DNA of 64,000 bases. Source: Liolophura sinensis (Eukaryota > Mollusca > Polyplacophora > Chitonida > Chitonidae). Below, one piece after another: positions 1-12,300 of the stretch. The DNA lies in assembly GCF_032854445.1 (NCBI RefSeq), contig NC_088302.1, positions 26,933,080 to 26,997,079 of the forward strand, in the 5' to 3' direction. The notes beneath the pieces were generated by a model. It was not told the DNA's origin and did not search any database. It worked only from the letters and a program-made list of their open reading frames with translations. Position 1 is the stretch's first letter. The number at the start of each line of letters is the position of its first letter. Position numbers and translations under genes: made by a program.

Positions 1-752
1 TTTTTTATTGGCCCATCATCGTGGAGCCCAACTTAAGATATACTAGGCTAACTATATCGCGGGCCAGACCGGACTTAAGGGTGTACGAAATCATTGCTGA
101 TTGACTAATGTGGGAGATAAGCCTAGGCCAAACTGAAATTTAGATAAAAGTATAAATGTTTTGAAGAACTGGTGTTTCCTTCGTACATGTAGTTCGAGAT
201 CGCGCACATCCACACTATTCGCGATATTCTGAGAACTACAACTGATAATAGGCCCTAAGTCTCTTTTAAGAAGGTGAAGAATTTGGTTTTGAAATGAAAT
301 CCTGGATGGGTTGAAAAAAGCGGCAACTGTAGACATTAAGTTCATCTCCAATTCAATCTCTGTGTCTTGCATGTAGGCCTAGTCGAATTGTTGTGTCGTT
401 CGCAATACACCATACAATAAACAACTGGTCATAAATAGTGTAAAGAAGTATACGCTTTAGAAGTGGAATGGAATTAGAGAGGAATTATAATATAGCGCCC
501 TTTAGTGGAACTAAGGGGAACTAAAGTTTCGGACATTGCTATATGTGCTTGTGTATTATCTTTTCGAAATTATACGGATTCGATTCCATGCCAAAAGTGA
601 AGAGCAGTAGTGGGTCTATCTACTGGCTAATTTTCAACTTCACAGCGCCCACGGTTTCCGGTCACGTGACGTTCGCAAAATGACATTAAGACGAAATTTA
701 ATTGCAATTATAAGAAAAACTATGATATACATCGTAGGGAAAAACTAAAACC
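1..752. other. left-edge single-copy sequence
   Basis: This AT-rich stretch lies before the tandem duplication. A 93-codon open frame on the minus strand (91-372) is the only notable ORF; no homology or splice structure could be assigned to it. A CACGTGAC word occurs near 663-670. No gene can be supported. Confidence 0.4.
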
Positions 753-997
753 ACATTCGTCTTCAACAAAGGTAAAACTACATCTGATATCTTGATGTTT
801 TTAGAATATTCAAAAATTGGTCATCACGTGGCATAAACGACCAATAGCGAGCTTTCACTTTCTCGACAGCCCTGTATAGAATTTGCGACCTTGATAGCCG
901 CAGTCTTGTAAATTGCCAGTGTAAACGAATCAACGGTTCTGGAGCAAGAGTTGTCTTTTTTTAGATAAGCAAGTCAGCACGGCGCAATATCCAAGAT

Positions 998-1118
998 GCC
1001 TCTTACAAATGCGGTCGTTGTGAGCTCAAGTCCAACTCATGCTGGCTTCCTCTCCGGCCAAACGTGCCCGGTTTCCTCGACTTCGGCGTAAAACACCAAT
1101 CAAATAAATAAATAAATA
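998..1118 (+). mobile_element. SINE, internally deleted (duplication copy 1)
   Basis: The sequence matches the middle of the window's main SINE family (GCGGTCGTTGTGAGCTCAAG, CTCATGCTGGCTTCCTCTCC). It then jumps directly to the 3' end (CGGCGTAAAACACCAATCAA followed by ATAAATAAATAAATA). About 90 bp of the middle and the tRNA-like head are missing. Confidence 0.8.
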
Positions 1119-2989
1119 AAAATTAAAGGTGTTATCCAACAGTCCACACTACCAGTCTTTTTATTTTCTGGTAGCCTGATGTCTGTAAAGTTTGTGAAAA
1201 TGGAGTAGAAAAAAACTTGAAACTTCTGGTGGTAGGGATGAATTAGACTTGATCCCGAGGCTGTTAGAATGTGCGATACAAAACAAAAAGTTCTCATCAC
1301 ACTTGGTGGATTTAGATATTATGCGCACCTCATTTGAGAGCGTCTATTCTAGCCATCATTGTGTAGGTAGATAGACCCAATAACTTGCACTTGCGAATGT
1401 GCTAACTTTTGTAAATTGGCGATTTCGATGCCTTTCAAACCCTACAAGTCTAGCATTTATTAACACAGATCCACGAATTAGACACAGAGTAGATATACAG
1501 CGATTGTCCTCAGTGACTTTACAGTTGTAACAATTTTCCGTATAACGTGACCTCCACATATGGTGGAAATTGCGCTTTTTCGCAACTTGCGCACATACAG
1601 TACGTATAGAGTACGTAATTATAAATAATTGTATAATTAAGTATGTGGCATATGTTTTATGCCACATGGTCAGAGTTTGCAATATTCTCACTAGAAACTC
1701 TTTTGTTAAATGCATATATTTTCCACATAGAGCTAATTTTTGCGGTGTCGCTTGTATTTTTTTTCATCTTTAACTCTTTTTCAATTGTTATATTTTTTGT
1801 GACAAAAATTGTTTGCCTTATTACGATGTTAATCAGTTTTATGGGTAAATGAAACCAGGTAAAACCTGTAGAAAGCCATGCTCCATACCTCTACAGGTAC
1901 CTGACACCTTGCTCTTTGAATCAAACCTGTTAAACAGTTATACTCATCAATCAAGCCTAACCGTAAGTCTGTCATACATAGGCTTTGTCGCATGGTCTTC
2001 AATTTAGATCATCTCACGTAAATGTATGCTCTCTCTATCTTAAAATGAAGATAAAAGTGGAAAGGATATCATGTTTTTTTGATAGCTACAAACATCGACA
2101 TTAGACACTGAGAATGTTAATCATACATGTATAGGCCAAAGACTTGTTTTTATTTTTTTTATCTGAATGCCCCGTCATCCAGTGTTAATTTTCCCTGCTG
2201 CAGGAAATTATAATCGTAAGACCCTTCGTTGATTATGCAGACAGCATTTAAAGTATAAATGGAGAGCTGCATTTAAAAGTATAAATGAAGAACTGCACCT
2301 ATACCGGCACTGACGAACTTAAATTCTTTTTTTACCGTTTCAGCTAGCGGTACCAGGTAGGCCCTGCTCTAAGCCAATATCTAGATCAGTTATTAATTTG
2401 CCCATAAATGTATATGTAGGCCTATACATTTCGTTCATTTCATATTATGGCCTGCATCGACATGAGCACGACTTATAGGCTATGGACTGTGGTACAGGAC
2501 GTGTACGTGTAGGCCCCTGTCTCTAGTCTGTCAAGGGAAGGGACACTACTTCAGACGTGCTGTAGAGCTCTCCTGTAAAAAAAGTTACTTAAGGTATATG
2601 ACGCAACAACAACAACAACTAACGGAGCAGTAAATGTTATGATCTTGTGGCAAACCCGTTTGGCTATTTATCGGCAGTCAATATCCCAGTGACATTCAAA
2701 TGGTCAGTATCTTGGATAAATCCTTTTTGAAATGGTACCGCTGATTACACCGATATATCTTCCATAATGGAGACAATCAACTCAAAGAGAAGATCGAAAA
2801 TGTTTTATGTTTTTTCAAGGCAGCTATGAACGACGATTGCATACGAATTATCCCATAAATCGAGGAAAACCCAAGGAATACGGAAAGAAGGGAATCCTGC
2901 CTATTGATTAATTTTCAAATTTGTGTCATCAGTCATTGGTTTTAGTGCATTTATCTTTGCCCAACGACGGAGTTGGTCGAAGGCAAGTG

Positions 2990-3560
2990 AAGGCGAAGAC
3001 TGCCGAAGTGCATTATCTGGGGAGATAATCCACCCATTTGTCAAACGCAAAGTAGCCTCTGCAGTTTTGACACATGGTAACGATTCGTGGTTAATTTACT
3101 CAATTCATCTTGTTCTTTTTTATTTTTACACTTAGTAATAAAATTTGAATAATTATCTACAATTTTTTTTTTCATTTTCGTACCATTGCAATGGTAAAGG
3201 CTACTGAAATATGCAGTGACATTTAAAATCTGTAAGTGATAAATTTCAAGCAGCCAATACCTAGTGTATTATCTGGGGAGATAATCCACCCATTTGTCAA
3301 ATGCAAAGTAGCATCTGTGGTTTAACAAATGCATGGGTTAGTAACAATTTGTGTTTAATTTATTCAATTAATCTTGTTCTTTTTTATTTATTTTTATTTT
3401 TTTTTATTTTTACACCAAATAAATAAATTTGAATAGTTGTCATATATATTACATATTTTTGGCATTTTAGTACTATTCCTAGTACTATTTGCAGTGGTAA
3501 GAGCTACTAAATATGCAATGAAATTGGAAATGTGTAAATGATAAATTTCAAGCATCCAAT
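2990..3560. repeat. internal diverged 265-bp direct repeat
   Basis: Two diverged tandem copies share the words TTATCTGGGGAGATAATCCA at 3014 and 3271 and GATAAATTTCAAGCA near 3238 and 3540. The pair recurs in the second 3.2-kb unit (about 6199-6770), so this duplication is older than the 3.2-kb one. Confidence 0.75.
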
Positions 3561-3861
3561 GTCCAAAGATATGAAGATCACATCATTATTTAACTAATAA
3601 TTTGATTAAATGTACTAAAATCATGATTGATGACGCAAGTTTAGCATTTCCCGTATCAATGGTTGAGAATGTCTTTGTTCTGAATCCATTGAATTTGGCT
3701 TGATTTATGGGCTAGTTTTCATGCAATCAGCATTTGTAGTTGCCTTTGCACCCTCTCGTCCAGGTTTTCTATGCATTCGAGTTTTCCATCAGGACGTTAG
3801 GCCATACCTACCTTATGGGCTCTTTGGAATCTCTGAGTAACCCTTTCAAATGTGTTGCTGA

Positions 3862-3967
3862 CCGGCCCGGATAGCACAGTTGGTAGAGCGTCCGCTTCGG
3901 GACCGGTAGATCCAGGATCAATCCTTGGTCGAGTCACACCTAAGACTTTAAAAGAGGAAGTTGTAAC
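3862..3967 (+). mobile_element. tRNA-headed SINE, truncated at the duplication junction
   Basis: The head CCGGCCCGGATAGCACAGTT with A-box-like TAGCACAGTTGGTAGAGCG and B-box-like GGTAGATCCAGGATCAATC resembles a tRNA. The element stops at GAAGTTGTAAC, exactly where the second duplication unit begins. The complete version is at 7071-7402. Confidence 0.8.
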
Positions 3968-6900
3968 ATTCGTCTTCAACAAAGGTAAAACTACATCTGA
4001 TATCTTGATGTTTTTAGAATATTCAAAAATTGGTCATCACGTGGCATAAACGACCAATAGCGAGCTTTCACTTTCTCGACAGCCCTGTATAGAATTTGCG
4101 ACCTTGATAGCCGCAGTCTTGTAAATTGCCAGTGTAAACGAATCAACGGTTCTGGAGCAAGAGTTGTCTTTTTTTAGATAAGCAAGTCAGCACGGCGCAA
4201 TATCCAAGATGCCTCTTACAAATGCGGTCGTTGTGAGCTCAAGTCCAACTCATGCTGGCTTCCTCTCCGGCCAAACGTGCCCGGTTTCCTCGACTTCGGC
4301 GTAAAACACCAATCAAATAAATAAATAAATAAAAATTAAAGGTGTTATCCAACAGTCCACACTACCAGTCTTTTTATTTTCTGGTAGCCTGATGTCTGTA
4401 AAGTTTGTGAAAATGGAGTAGAAAAAAACTTGAAACTTCTGGTGGTAGGGATGAATTAGACTTGATCCCGAGGCTGTTAGAATGTGCGATACAAAACAAA
4501 AAGTTCTCATCACACTTGGTGGATTTAGATATTATGCGCACCTCATTTGAGAGCGTCTATTCTAGCCATCATTGTGTAGGTAGATAGACCCAATAACTTG
4601 CACTTGCGAATGTGCTAACTTTTGTAAATTGGCGATTTCGATGCCTTTCAAACCCTACAAGTCTAGCATTTATTAACACAGATCCACGAATTAGACACAG
4701 AGTAGATATACAGCGATTGTCCTCAGTGACTTTACAGTTGTAACAATTTTCCGTATAACGTGACCTCCACATATGGTGGAATTGCGCTTTTTCGCAACTT
4801 GCGCACATACAGTACGTATAGAGTACGTAATTATAAATAATTGTATAATTAAGTATGTGGCATATGTTTTATGCCACATGGTCAGAGTTTGCAATATTCT
4901 CACTAGAAACTCTTTTGTTAAATGCATATATTTTCCACATAGAGCTAATTTTTGCGGTGTCGCTTGTATTTTTTTTCATCTTTAACTCTTTTTCAATTGT
5001 TATATTTTTGTGACAAAAATTGTTTGCCTTATTACGATGTTAATCAGTTTTATGGGTAAATGAAACCAGGTAAAACCTGTAGAAAGCCATGCTCCATACC
5101 TCTACAGGTACCTGACACCTTGCTCTTTGAATCAAACCTGTTAAACAGTTATACTCATCAATCAAGCTAACCGTAAGTCTGTCATACATAGGCTTTGTCG
5201 CATGGTCTTCAATTTAGATCATCTCACGTAAATGTATGCTCTCTCTATCTTAAAATGAAGATAAAAGTGGAAAGGATATCATGTTTTTTTGATAGCTCCA
5301 AACATCGACATTAGACACTGAGAATGTTAATCATACATGTATAGGCCAAAGACTTGTTTTTATTTTTTTTATCTGAATGCCCCGTCATCCAGTGTTAATT
5401 TTCCCTGCTGCAGGAAATTATAATCGTAAGACCCTTCGTTGATTATGCAGACAGCATTTAAAGTATAAATGGAGAGCTGCATTTAAAAGTATAAATGAAG
5501 AACTGCACCTATACCGGCACTGACGAACTTAAATTCTTTTTTTACCGTTTCAGCTAGCGGTACCAGGTAGGCCCTGCTCTAAGCCAATATCTAGATCAGT
5601 TATTATTTGCCCATAAATGTATATGTAGGCCTATACATTTCGTTCATTTCATATTATGGCCTGCATCGACATGAGCACGACTTATAGGCTATGGACTGTG
5701 GTACAGGACGTGTACGTGTAGGCCCCTGTCTCTAGTCTGTCAAGGGAAGGGACACTACTTCAGACGTGCTGTAGAGCTCTCCTGTAAAAAAAGTTACTTA
5801 AGGTATATGACGCAACAACAACAACAACTAACGGAGCAGTAAATGTTATGATCTTGTGGCAAACCCGTTTGGCTATTTATCGGCAGTCAATATCCCAGTG
5901 ACATTCAAATGGTCAGTATCTTGGATAAATCCTTTTTGAAATGGTACCGCTGATTACACCGATATATCTTCCATAATGGAGACAATCAACTCAAAGAGAA
6001 GATCGAAAATGTTTTATGTTTTTTCAAGGCAGCTATGAACGACGATTGCATACGAATTATCCCATAAATCGAGGAAAACCCAAGGAATACGGAAAGAAGG
6101 GAATCCTGCCTATTGATTAATTTTCAAATTTGTGTCATCAGTCATTGGTTTTAGTGCATTTATCTTTGCCCAACGACGGAGTTGGTCGAAGGCAAGTGAA
6201 GGCGAAGACTGCCGAAGTGCATTATCTGGGGAGATAATCCACCCATTTGTCAAACGCAAAGTAGCCTCTGCAGTTTTGACACATGGTAACGATTCGTGGT
6301 TAATTTACTCAATTCATCTTGTTCTTTTTTATTTTTACACTTAGTAATAAAATTTGAATAATTATCTACAATTTTTTTTTTCATTTTCGTACCATTGCAA
6401 TGGTAAAGGCTACTGAAATATGCAGTGACATTTAAAATCTGTAAGTGATAAATTTCAAGCAGCCAATACCTAGTGTATTATCTGGGGAGATAATCCACCC
6501 ATTTGTCAAATGCAAAGTAGCATCTGTGGGTTTAACAAATGCATGGGTTAGTAACAATTTGTGTTTAATTTATTCAATTAATCTTGTTCTTTTTTATTTA
6601 TTTTTATTTTTTTTTATTTTTACACCAAATAAATAAATTTGAATAGTTGTCATATATATTACATATTTTTGGCATTTTAGTACTATTCCTAGTACTATTT
6701 GCAGTGGTAAGAGCTACTAAATATGCAATGAAATTGGAAATGTGTAAATGATAAATTTCAAGCATCCAATGTCAAAGATATGAAGATCACATCATTATTT
6801 AACTAATAATTTGATTAAATGTACTAAAATCATGATTGATGACGCAAGTTTAGCATTTCCCGTATCAATGGTTGAGAATGTCTTTGTTCTGAATCCATTG

Positions 6901-7176
6901 AATTTGGCTTGATTTATGGGCTAGTTTTCATGCAATCAGCATTTGTAGTTGCCTTTGCACCCTCTCGTCCAGGTTTTCTATGCATTCGAGTTTTCCATCA
7001 GGACGTTAGGCCATACCTACCTTATGGGCTCTTTGGAATCTCTGAGTAACCCTTTCAAATGTGTTGCTGACCGGCCCGGATAGCACAGTTGGTAGAGCGT
7101 CCGCTTCGGGACCGGTAGATCCAGGATCAATCCTTGGTCGAGTCACACCTAAGACTTTAAAAGAGGAAGTTGTAAC
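3966..7176. repeat. 3.2-kb tandem duplication, copy 2
   Basis: This is the second copy of the unit, about 99.8 % identical to copy 1. The junction reads AAGTTGTAAC|ATTCGTCTTC, while the right edge of this copy continues AAGTTGTAAC|TTCCTCGCTT into the rest of a SINE. The breakpoint therefore lies inside that SINE, with at most 2-3 bases of microhomology (AC) to the left breakpoint. Confidence 0.93.
4211..4334 (+). mobile_element. SINE, internally deleted (duplication copy 2)
   Basis: This is the same deleted SINE as at 998-1118, carried along by the tandem duplication, with the same internal deletion and ATAA-repeat tail. Confidence 0.8.
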
Positions 7177-7402
7177 TTCCTCGCTTGGCGTTCAGCATGA
7201 AGGGGATAGTGCAATGACTGGTTGACCCGTATCACTTCGGTAAGTCGTCTCAGTGATGCAGCACTAAATAAAAGAGCGGTGGAAATCCGTCCTGCAACAA
7301 GGAGGCACATTACACGTGCATGCACCCTAATGATTCCTTCGTCGTCATATGACTGAAAAATTGTTGTGTACGACGTTAAACCCCAAGCACTCACTCACTC
7401 AA
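7071..7402 (+). mobile_element. tRNA-derived SINE, full length
   Basis: A tRNA-like head (A and B boxes as in the copy at 3862) is followed by a body with GGTTGACCCGTATCACTTCG. The 3' tail reads TCATATGACTGAAAAATTGT, then GTACGACGTTAAACCCCAAG, and ends in CACTCACTCACTC. Partial relatives lie at 12033-12093 (tail only) and 17545-17822 (minus strand). It is non-coding and would need a LINE for mobility. Confidence 0.82.
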
Positions 7403-9222
7403 ATGTGTTGCTCAATTTCGTGTTACATTCCGCAACTGTATTCATAATACCTTATATATATATACCAGCTTTAAATAGCATTCGGATGATTCTGCCACCA
7501 ACGAGTGGCGAAACAAGGACATAAATCTCAAACTACAAGTTACACAGGTACAGCTGTGATTCTACATGTGCAATATACTTACATAGGTCTACCCCAGTGT
7601 ACTATATGTATTTGTATTTGTGAATTTAAATTCAGTCCAGTCTGTTATCTCTCTGACAAATTGAAACTGATAGGTTTACATCTTAATACTTGCTGTAACA
7701 AGATCAAAATGGAAGATATTTGTTTTAAAACTACTGTATGTGATCAGAGAATCCCCAACAGAGTCCCTGTGTGTTTGTCTCATTTAACACTTGTTAGAGT
7801 CTACCACACTAGCCCATCCAATGATTTCCTGAGCTGTCATTGACAATCACCAATGCCAGTAAACTGTATTTGTTTACTAATACATTGTTGTGAAGTGGAA
7901 ACAATGGTAGTGACACTTGAAAGGACAGGTGCATTCCTAATTGGATACAGGGAAGTTCACATACAAGGACAAAGCTGAAATATGTTTCATCCTGTGAACT
8001 GCATGCAACACAACATGGTCTTGGCTCTCTTTCTTGTGTATAAATGTTTTACAATCCATATTAATTAGGTCAAAGCAAGTGATCTGAGCTGAGGCTTACT
8101 TGGATGTTTACACTAAGCATACTTGTAGCCAGGCGTGTACAGTGTATGGATGTATGGAAAATAGAAAAAATGTTTGAGCTGTCACATGAAGGAGGAATCA
8201 CTAAGGCTAATAAAATTAGGAAATTTATGACATATTTATTAGATCAAAAGTGAGTGAAAATGAAAACAAATTTCTCTGTATAGATTTTATTTTACCAGCT
8301 TTGAAAGTTGTTGGTTTGAAAAGAATCTGGCCATGAGGTTCCACCCCACTCCATCAAAACTGTAATAAAACTCCTTATATTTCCACATCCTTGCCCCTAC
8401 AGTACAGGATCTGAATAATGGTAGCACAAGATGCTTAAGGCAAAGACCACTGTACAATGAAGTATACGTTAGAGGAAAAACCATTAAAAATAGTTTGATT
8501 TTTATTTTATTTTTTTTTTGTAGAATTTTTCTGACCGAGTAGAATTGAGTTAAAATATCACATTTTTCGGTGATCTGTTGTGTGACCCAGAAGGTATCAA
8601 TTACATCACATCTATACTTTTTGCCTGAAATAATTCATTTCAAGGTCAAATCAGGGAATGCATTCATAGATTTATATGCATTTTGAATGACGAAATATAG
8701 TAGTTTAATATGCCTTAAGTACATTTAGGAAAAACCTTATGTGACGTCATAGCTCCCATTGTGGTCAGGAAAGACTATCATAGAATCAAATATTCAAATG
8801 CATTTTACTTGGTTAAACAAATTGTGAAAAAAATAAATCCAGTTATTTTCGTGGACAGTTTGTAATGATCTTTCGTCTGATACATACTTCATGTTAGAGT
8901 GGTCCTTGCCTTTAACTTGAATATTTATTTTGAAAATTGCCAGAGTTTGGGTGTCCAAAAAATAAAAGCTTTCAATACATCTTGCCCACTGTCACCTAAG
9001 AGATGCTGCTGTGAAACATTTGTGCACAACCATTTAGTGTGTGACATGAAAGGTTGTAGGAATTCCCTACTGGTAGGTCTACACTTAGTTAAGACAGCTA
9101 TATTGACCGAAAATTGATTTTGTTCTGGGACTATTGGCCATTGGCTTTCATTCCCAATAGTAACTGATCTGAAAGCTTCTTGAAAGGCTCTCATAACCTA
9201 GGTTTTCATTTCTTTTTTTCAG
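7403..9222. other. intergenic / MRPS11 upstream region
   Basis: This region holds AT-rich sequence with several short ORFs, including 112 codons at 7505-7843 and 89 codons on the minus strand at 8925-9194, none with recognisable content. The MRPS11 promoter and any 5' non-coding exon should lie here; no TATA box or CpG-rich patch stands out. The ATG of MRPS11 directly follows TTTTTTTCAG, which looks like a 3' splice site. Confidence 0.4.
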
Positions 9223-9304
9223 ATGTTGAGATCAATTTTTGGTGCCACAGAGAAACTTTATTCTTGTTGTGTGTTGCCCAAGCAATGGAATGTATTACAC
9301 AAGT
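9223..9304 (+). CDS. MRPS11: MRPS11 coding exon 1
   Basis: Starts ATGTTGAGATC and ends CACAAGT|GTGAGT (phase 1). It encodes a short Cys-, Lys- and hydrophobic-rich leader that fits a mitochondrial presequence. A polypyrimidine tract plus CAG immediately before the ATG suggests an upstream non-coding exon. Confidence 0.75.
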
Positions 9305-12300
9305 GTGAGTACAGTAAGATGAAAGAAAATATAACGTAAATACCAACAGGGAAACAGATAAAAGCTGTATTCTATACTGTCTTTACAAACAATTTTTTTT
9401 ACTGAAGTAAATTCAGTGAAATGTTTTGAAATCAGATCAGATTCTGCTAATACATCAAATAGCCCAAACATGATTTGATTTCACATGGCAAAATTCTTAA
9501 AACTGGAAATCATTTAAGCCTCCAACATTTATCATTGTTGTCAATAGTGTCCTTTAAAAAAAGAAAAAATCAAGCATTTACTTAACACATTTTTATTATT
9601 CACTAAAAAAAAACATCTTAAGGAGAAAAGCAAAGGTAGTTATGAATATAATTTTTAGCTACTGTATTTGGACTGTCATGCATGGATTGAAGGTTAAGCT
9701 TTTTTTTTATCTCCTTAGTCAAAGGGTATGATATATAAATGTATGTACTTGGATGGAAGGTTAAGGTTATTTAAATTTTTTAGCTCCTGTATAACAGGCA
9801 CTCATACATGGATTGAGGTCAAGTTCTTCTTTTTACAGGAATAGAAATTATGTTTTTTCAAAAATATTTATAACCCTCTCAACGAAGTTAAAAGCTGGTG
9901 AGGGTATGCTGGAATCTGTAGTCTGTCTTTCTGCAGAGACGATTTTATCCATGCATCTCCTTCCAAATTACTGTGTGGATTTTGATGAAAATAACATGTA
10001 CATGTGTCATAAATCTTACCTGTCGTCTGAACTTCTACATCCCTACGTTTAATGGCAATTTGGTAATTATTTTCATAATTGCCACCATTTTAGAACTTAA
10101 TGGTAATAACACTTACCATTGTATAATGGTACAATGTATTCTGATTTTGTCAATCCAACTGTTCCTAAAGTACATGCTCTAAACCTACACGCATTTCCAT
10201 GAAACATAGTATACATCTTCCCTATCCTCTAAACTTGTGCATGCTCAAGTTTAATTACAATCTGATGATTATTTTCATAAGTATCCTCATTTATATATTA
10301 AGTGCAATAATGGATTTTCATGTACGCTGGTTTTGTCCATGTGACTCCTGCTAAGTATTCAAACAATTTCTCTTGTTTGAAACTTTGTGTATATCTTTTT
10401 TTTCATCTAAACATCTACATGCTTAAAAATAATAACATAGTGTAATAATGCTTTACATGCATACAGCTGAATATACAAGCTAAAGACACATTTCATTGTT
10501 GTGATGTTGCACTCAAAGTTCTATATTTCACAAAAATAATATCTGTGAATATCTGCAGTTTTATGAACTTCTCAATCAGGCAGGCTACAGTTGTTCTCTG
10601 AATGTCTTGTTGTTTTGTAAGTTAAATTTTAGCCTTTTGTTTAGGTGGGTTGAATTTAGTTCCAGGCATTCGAATAACATCAGTGAGAAATGAAGGAGCA
10701 GTACGAGCTACTCCGGCGAGTGTGACCTTAGGCGTGATGAAGGAGGACAGCAGTGATGAGCCAGCTGTGAACCAAGAGGATCTGAGGTAAAGTCAGAGCT
10801 ACATGCTTAAAATAAAGTTTCAATATACAGACTGGAAATCACTTACACGTAACTGTACACATTTTTAATAATGTCCCAGAAGGTTGCAGTACATGGACAA
10901 TGATTTCTCTCACTTTATTTGTTCATGTAATGCAATTTAAAAGCTAACAATTCTCAGCGCATGCAGTTGCTGCTTTGTTTGTTCATTTGCCTTTCACAGC
11001 ATGAATCTTTCTGTCTGTCAAAGCAAAACTTAAATACAGAAGTTTTAGAGGAACAGTTGTAAATATCGCTGCGATAGCAGCGATGCCAGGGCTCAAGCTG
11101 GCCTATCCAGGGTACCCTATTTCTTCTGATCTTTGGTACACCAGGGGCCTGTTTCACAAAGTGAGCTCAGAAAGGCTGCGAGCATGCAAATTTGGCAACC
11201 AGTACTCTTGGCATTACGTCACCAGGGTAGCTACGTGCACACAACGCTGCAAGTCTTTTGTGAAATGAGCCATTGTTCTGCTCTTTTTAGCCAATATTCA
11301 TGTAAATGCAGCAAAAATATTTGGCTTTTTTTTCCCACATGTTTAGACCATGTAATAAACAACACACTCATATCTTTACTTTTCCAAAAAACTGGGAAAG
11401 AAATGTAATAATCTGCTTTCAGCACTACTAATATCTGTCCCAAAAATTAGAAGAATTAGAGTATGAGGCATCACTTCCAGTTAATTGAATGGTGTCTTCA
11501 TTTTTGTGATATAAACAAATCGACTTTTGGATACCTTTTAAAGGATTCCAAGTCCTCTGTTTTTTTGACACAGATCAATGACTTTGAGCATTACATACAG
11601 CACATATATACCCCTTACCACAGCAATTTTCAGCTTTACAGCTTAACGGTTTCCTGTCATTTGACCTGTAAATGTGAAGGAAATTGCAGTTTTGCGCAAT
11701 TTAATCACAATTTGCAACACAATGTATATCGCAGGAAATAGATTATACATTTAAAGATATACAGCATAGAGAGTAACACTAGAGCAGTGGGATTGGTGGA
11801 GAATGGTCACACATAACCGGTGAAATACTGCCTCTTGATTATTTATCTTAGGGTTTTATTTTAACTGTTAATGTAAATTCTAAAGTAGAAGCAAACTGCA
11901 CACCCTTAGCACCACGGCTGAAGCAGAATTAGATAGAAACAAAAATGCTGTGATGTTAATTGCAATTTGTAAGATATCACTAGTCTAAAACTATTCAAAA
12001 TGCTGAGTTGTCATCACACTTAACCTAGTCATCATCATATGACTGAAAAATTGTTGAGTACGATGTTAAACCCCAAGCACTCACTCACTCACTTAACACA
12101 GAATAACATTAAAACAATGCAAAAGACTAGATTCCTATCAGAAGGTCAAACTACATCAGATAACATGTTTATAATTTTCAAATTAATTTTTTCCCATTTC
12201 CACTGTATCAGCTTTTTTTTCTTTCCACATAATATCCATGAAACTCCAATTGTTATGTGCACTAAATTGAAGTGAAATTGGACATGGAGTTCTGAAGATA

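Larger units (their letters stand above)
753..3965. repeat. 3.2-kb tandem duplication, copy 1
   Basis: The sequence from about 753 to 3965 recurs almost unchanged from 3966 to 7176. Offsets are 3213 at the left end and 3209 at the right. I found seven differences: six single-base indels, mostly in short homopolymers (for example GGAAATTG against GGAATTG), and one substitution near 2087. The unit includes a deleted SINE copy (about 998-1118), an internal diverged repeat of about 265 bp (2990-3250 and 3255-3560) and the 5' part of a tRNA-headed SINE at its right end. No conserved protein was found. It is either a recent tandem duplication or an assembly artefact. Confidence 0.93.

Noticed and set aside
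91-372. 93-codon minus-strand ORF at the left edge
   Set aside because: Reads plausibly but has no recognisable motif, no supporting splice structure and no neighbour in phase; left as non-coding.
7505-7843. 112-codon plus-strand ORF
   Set aside because: Cys-, Tyr- and Ile-rich text typical of AT-rich chance frames (for example TICICICEF); no family match recognised.
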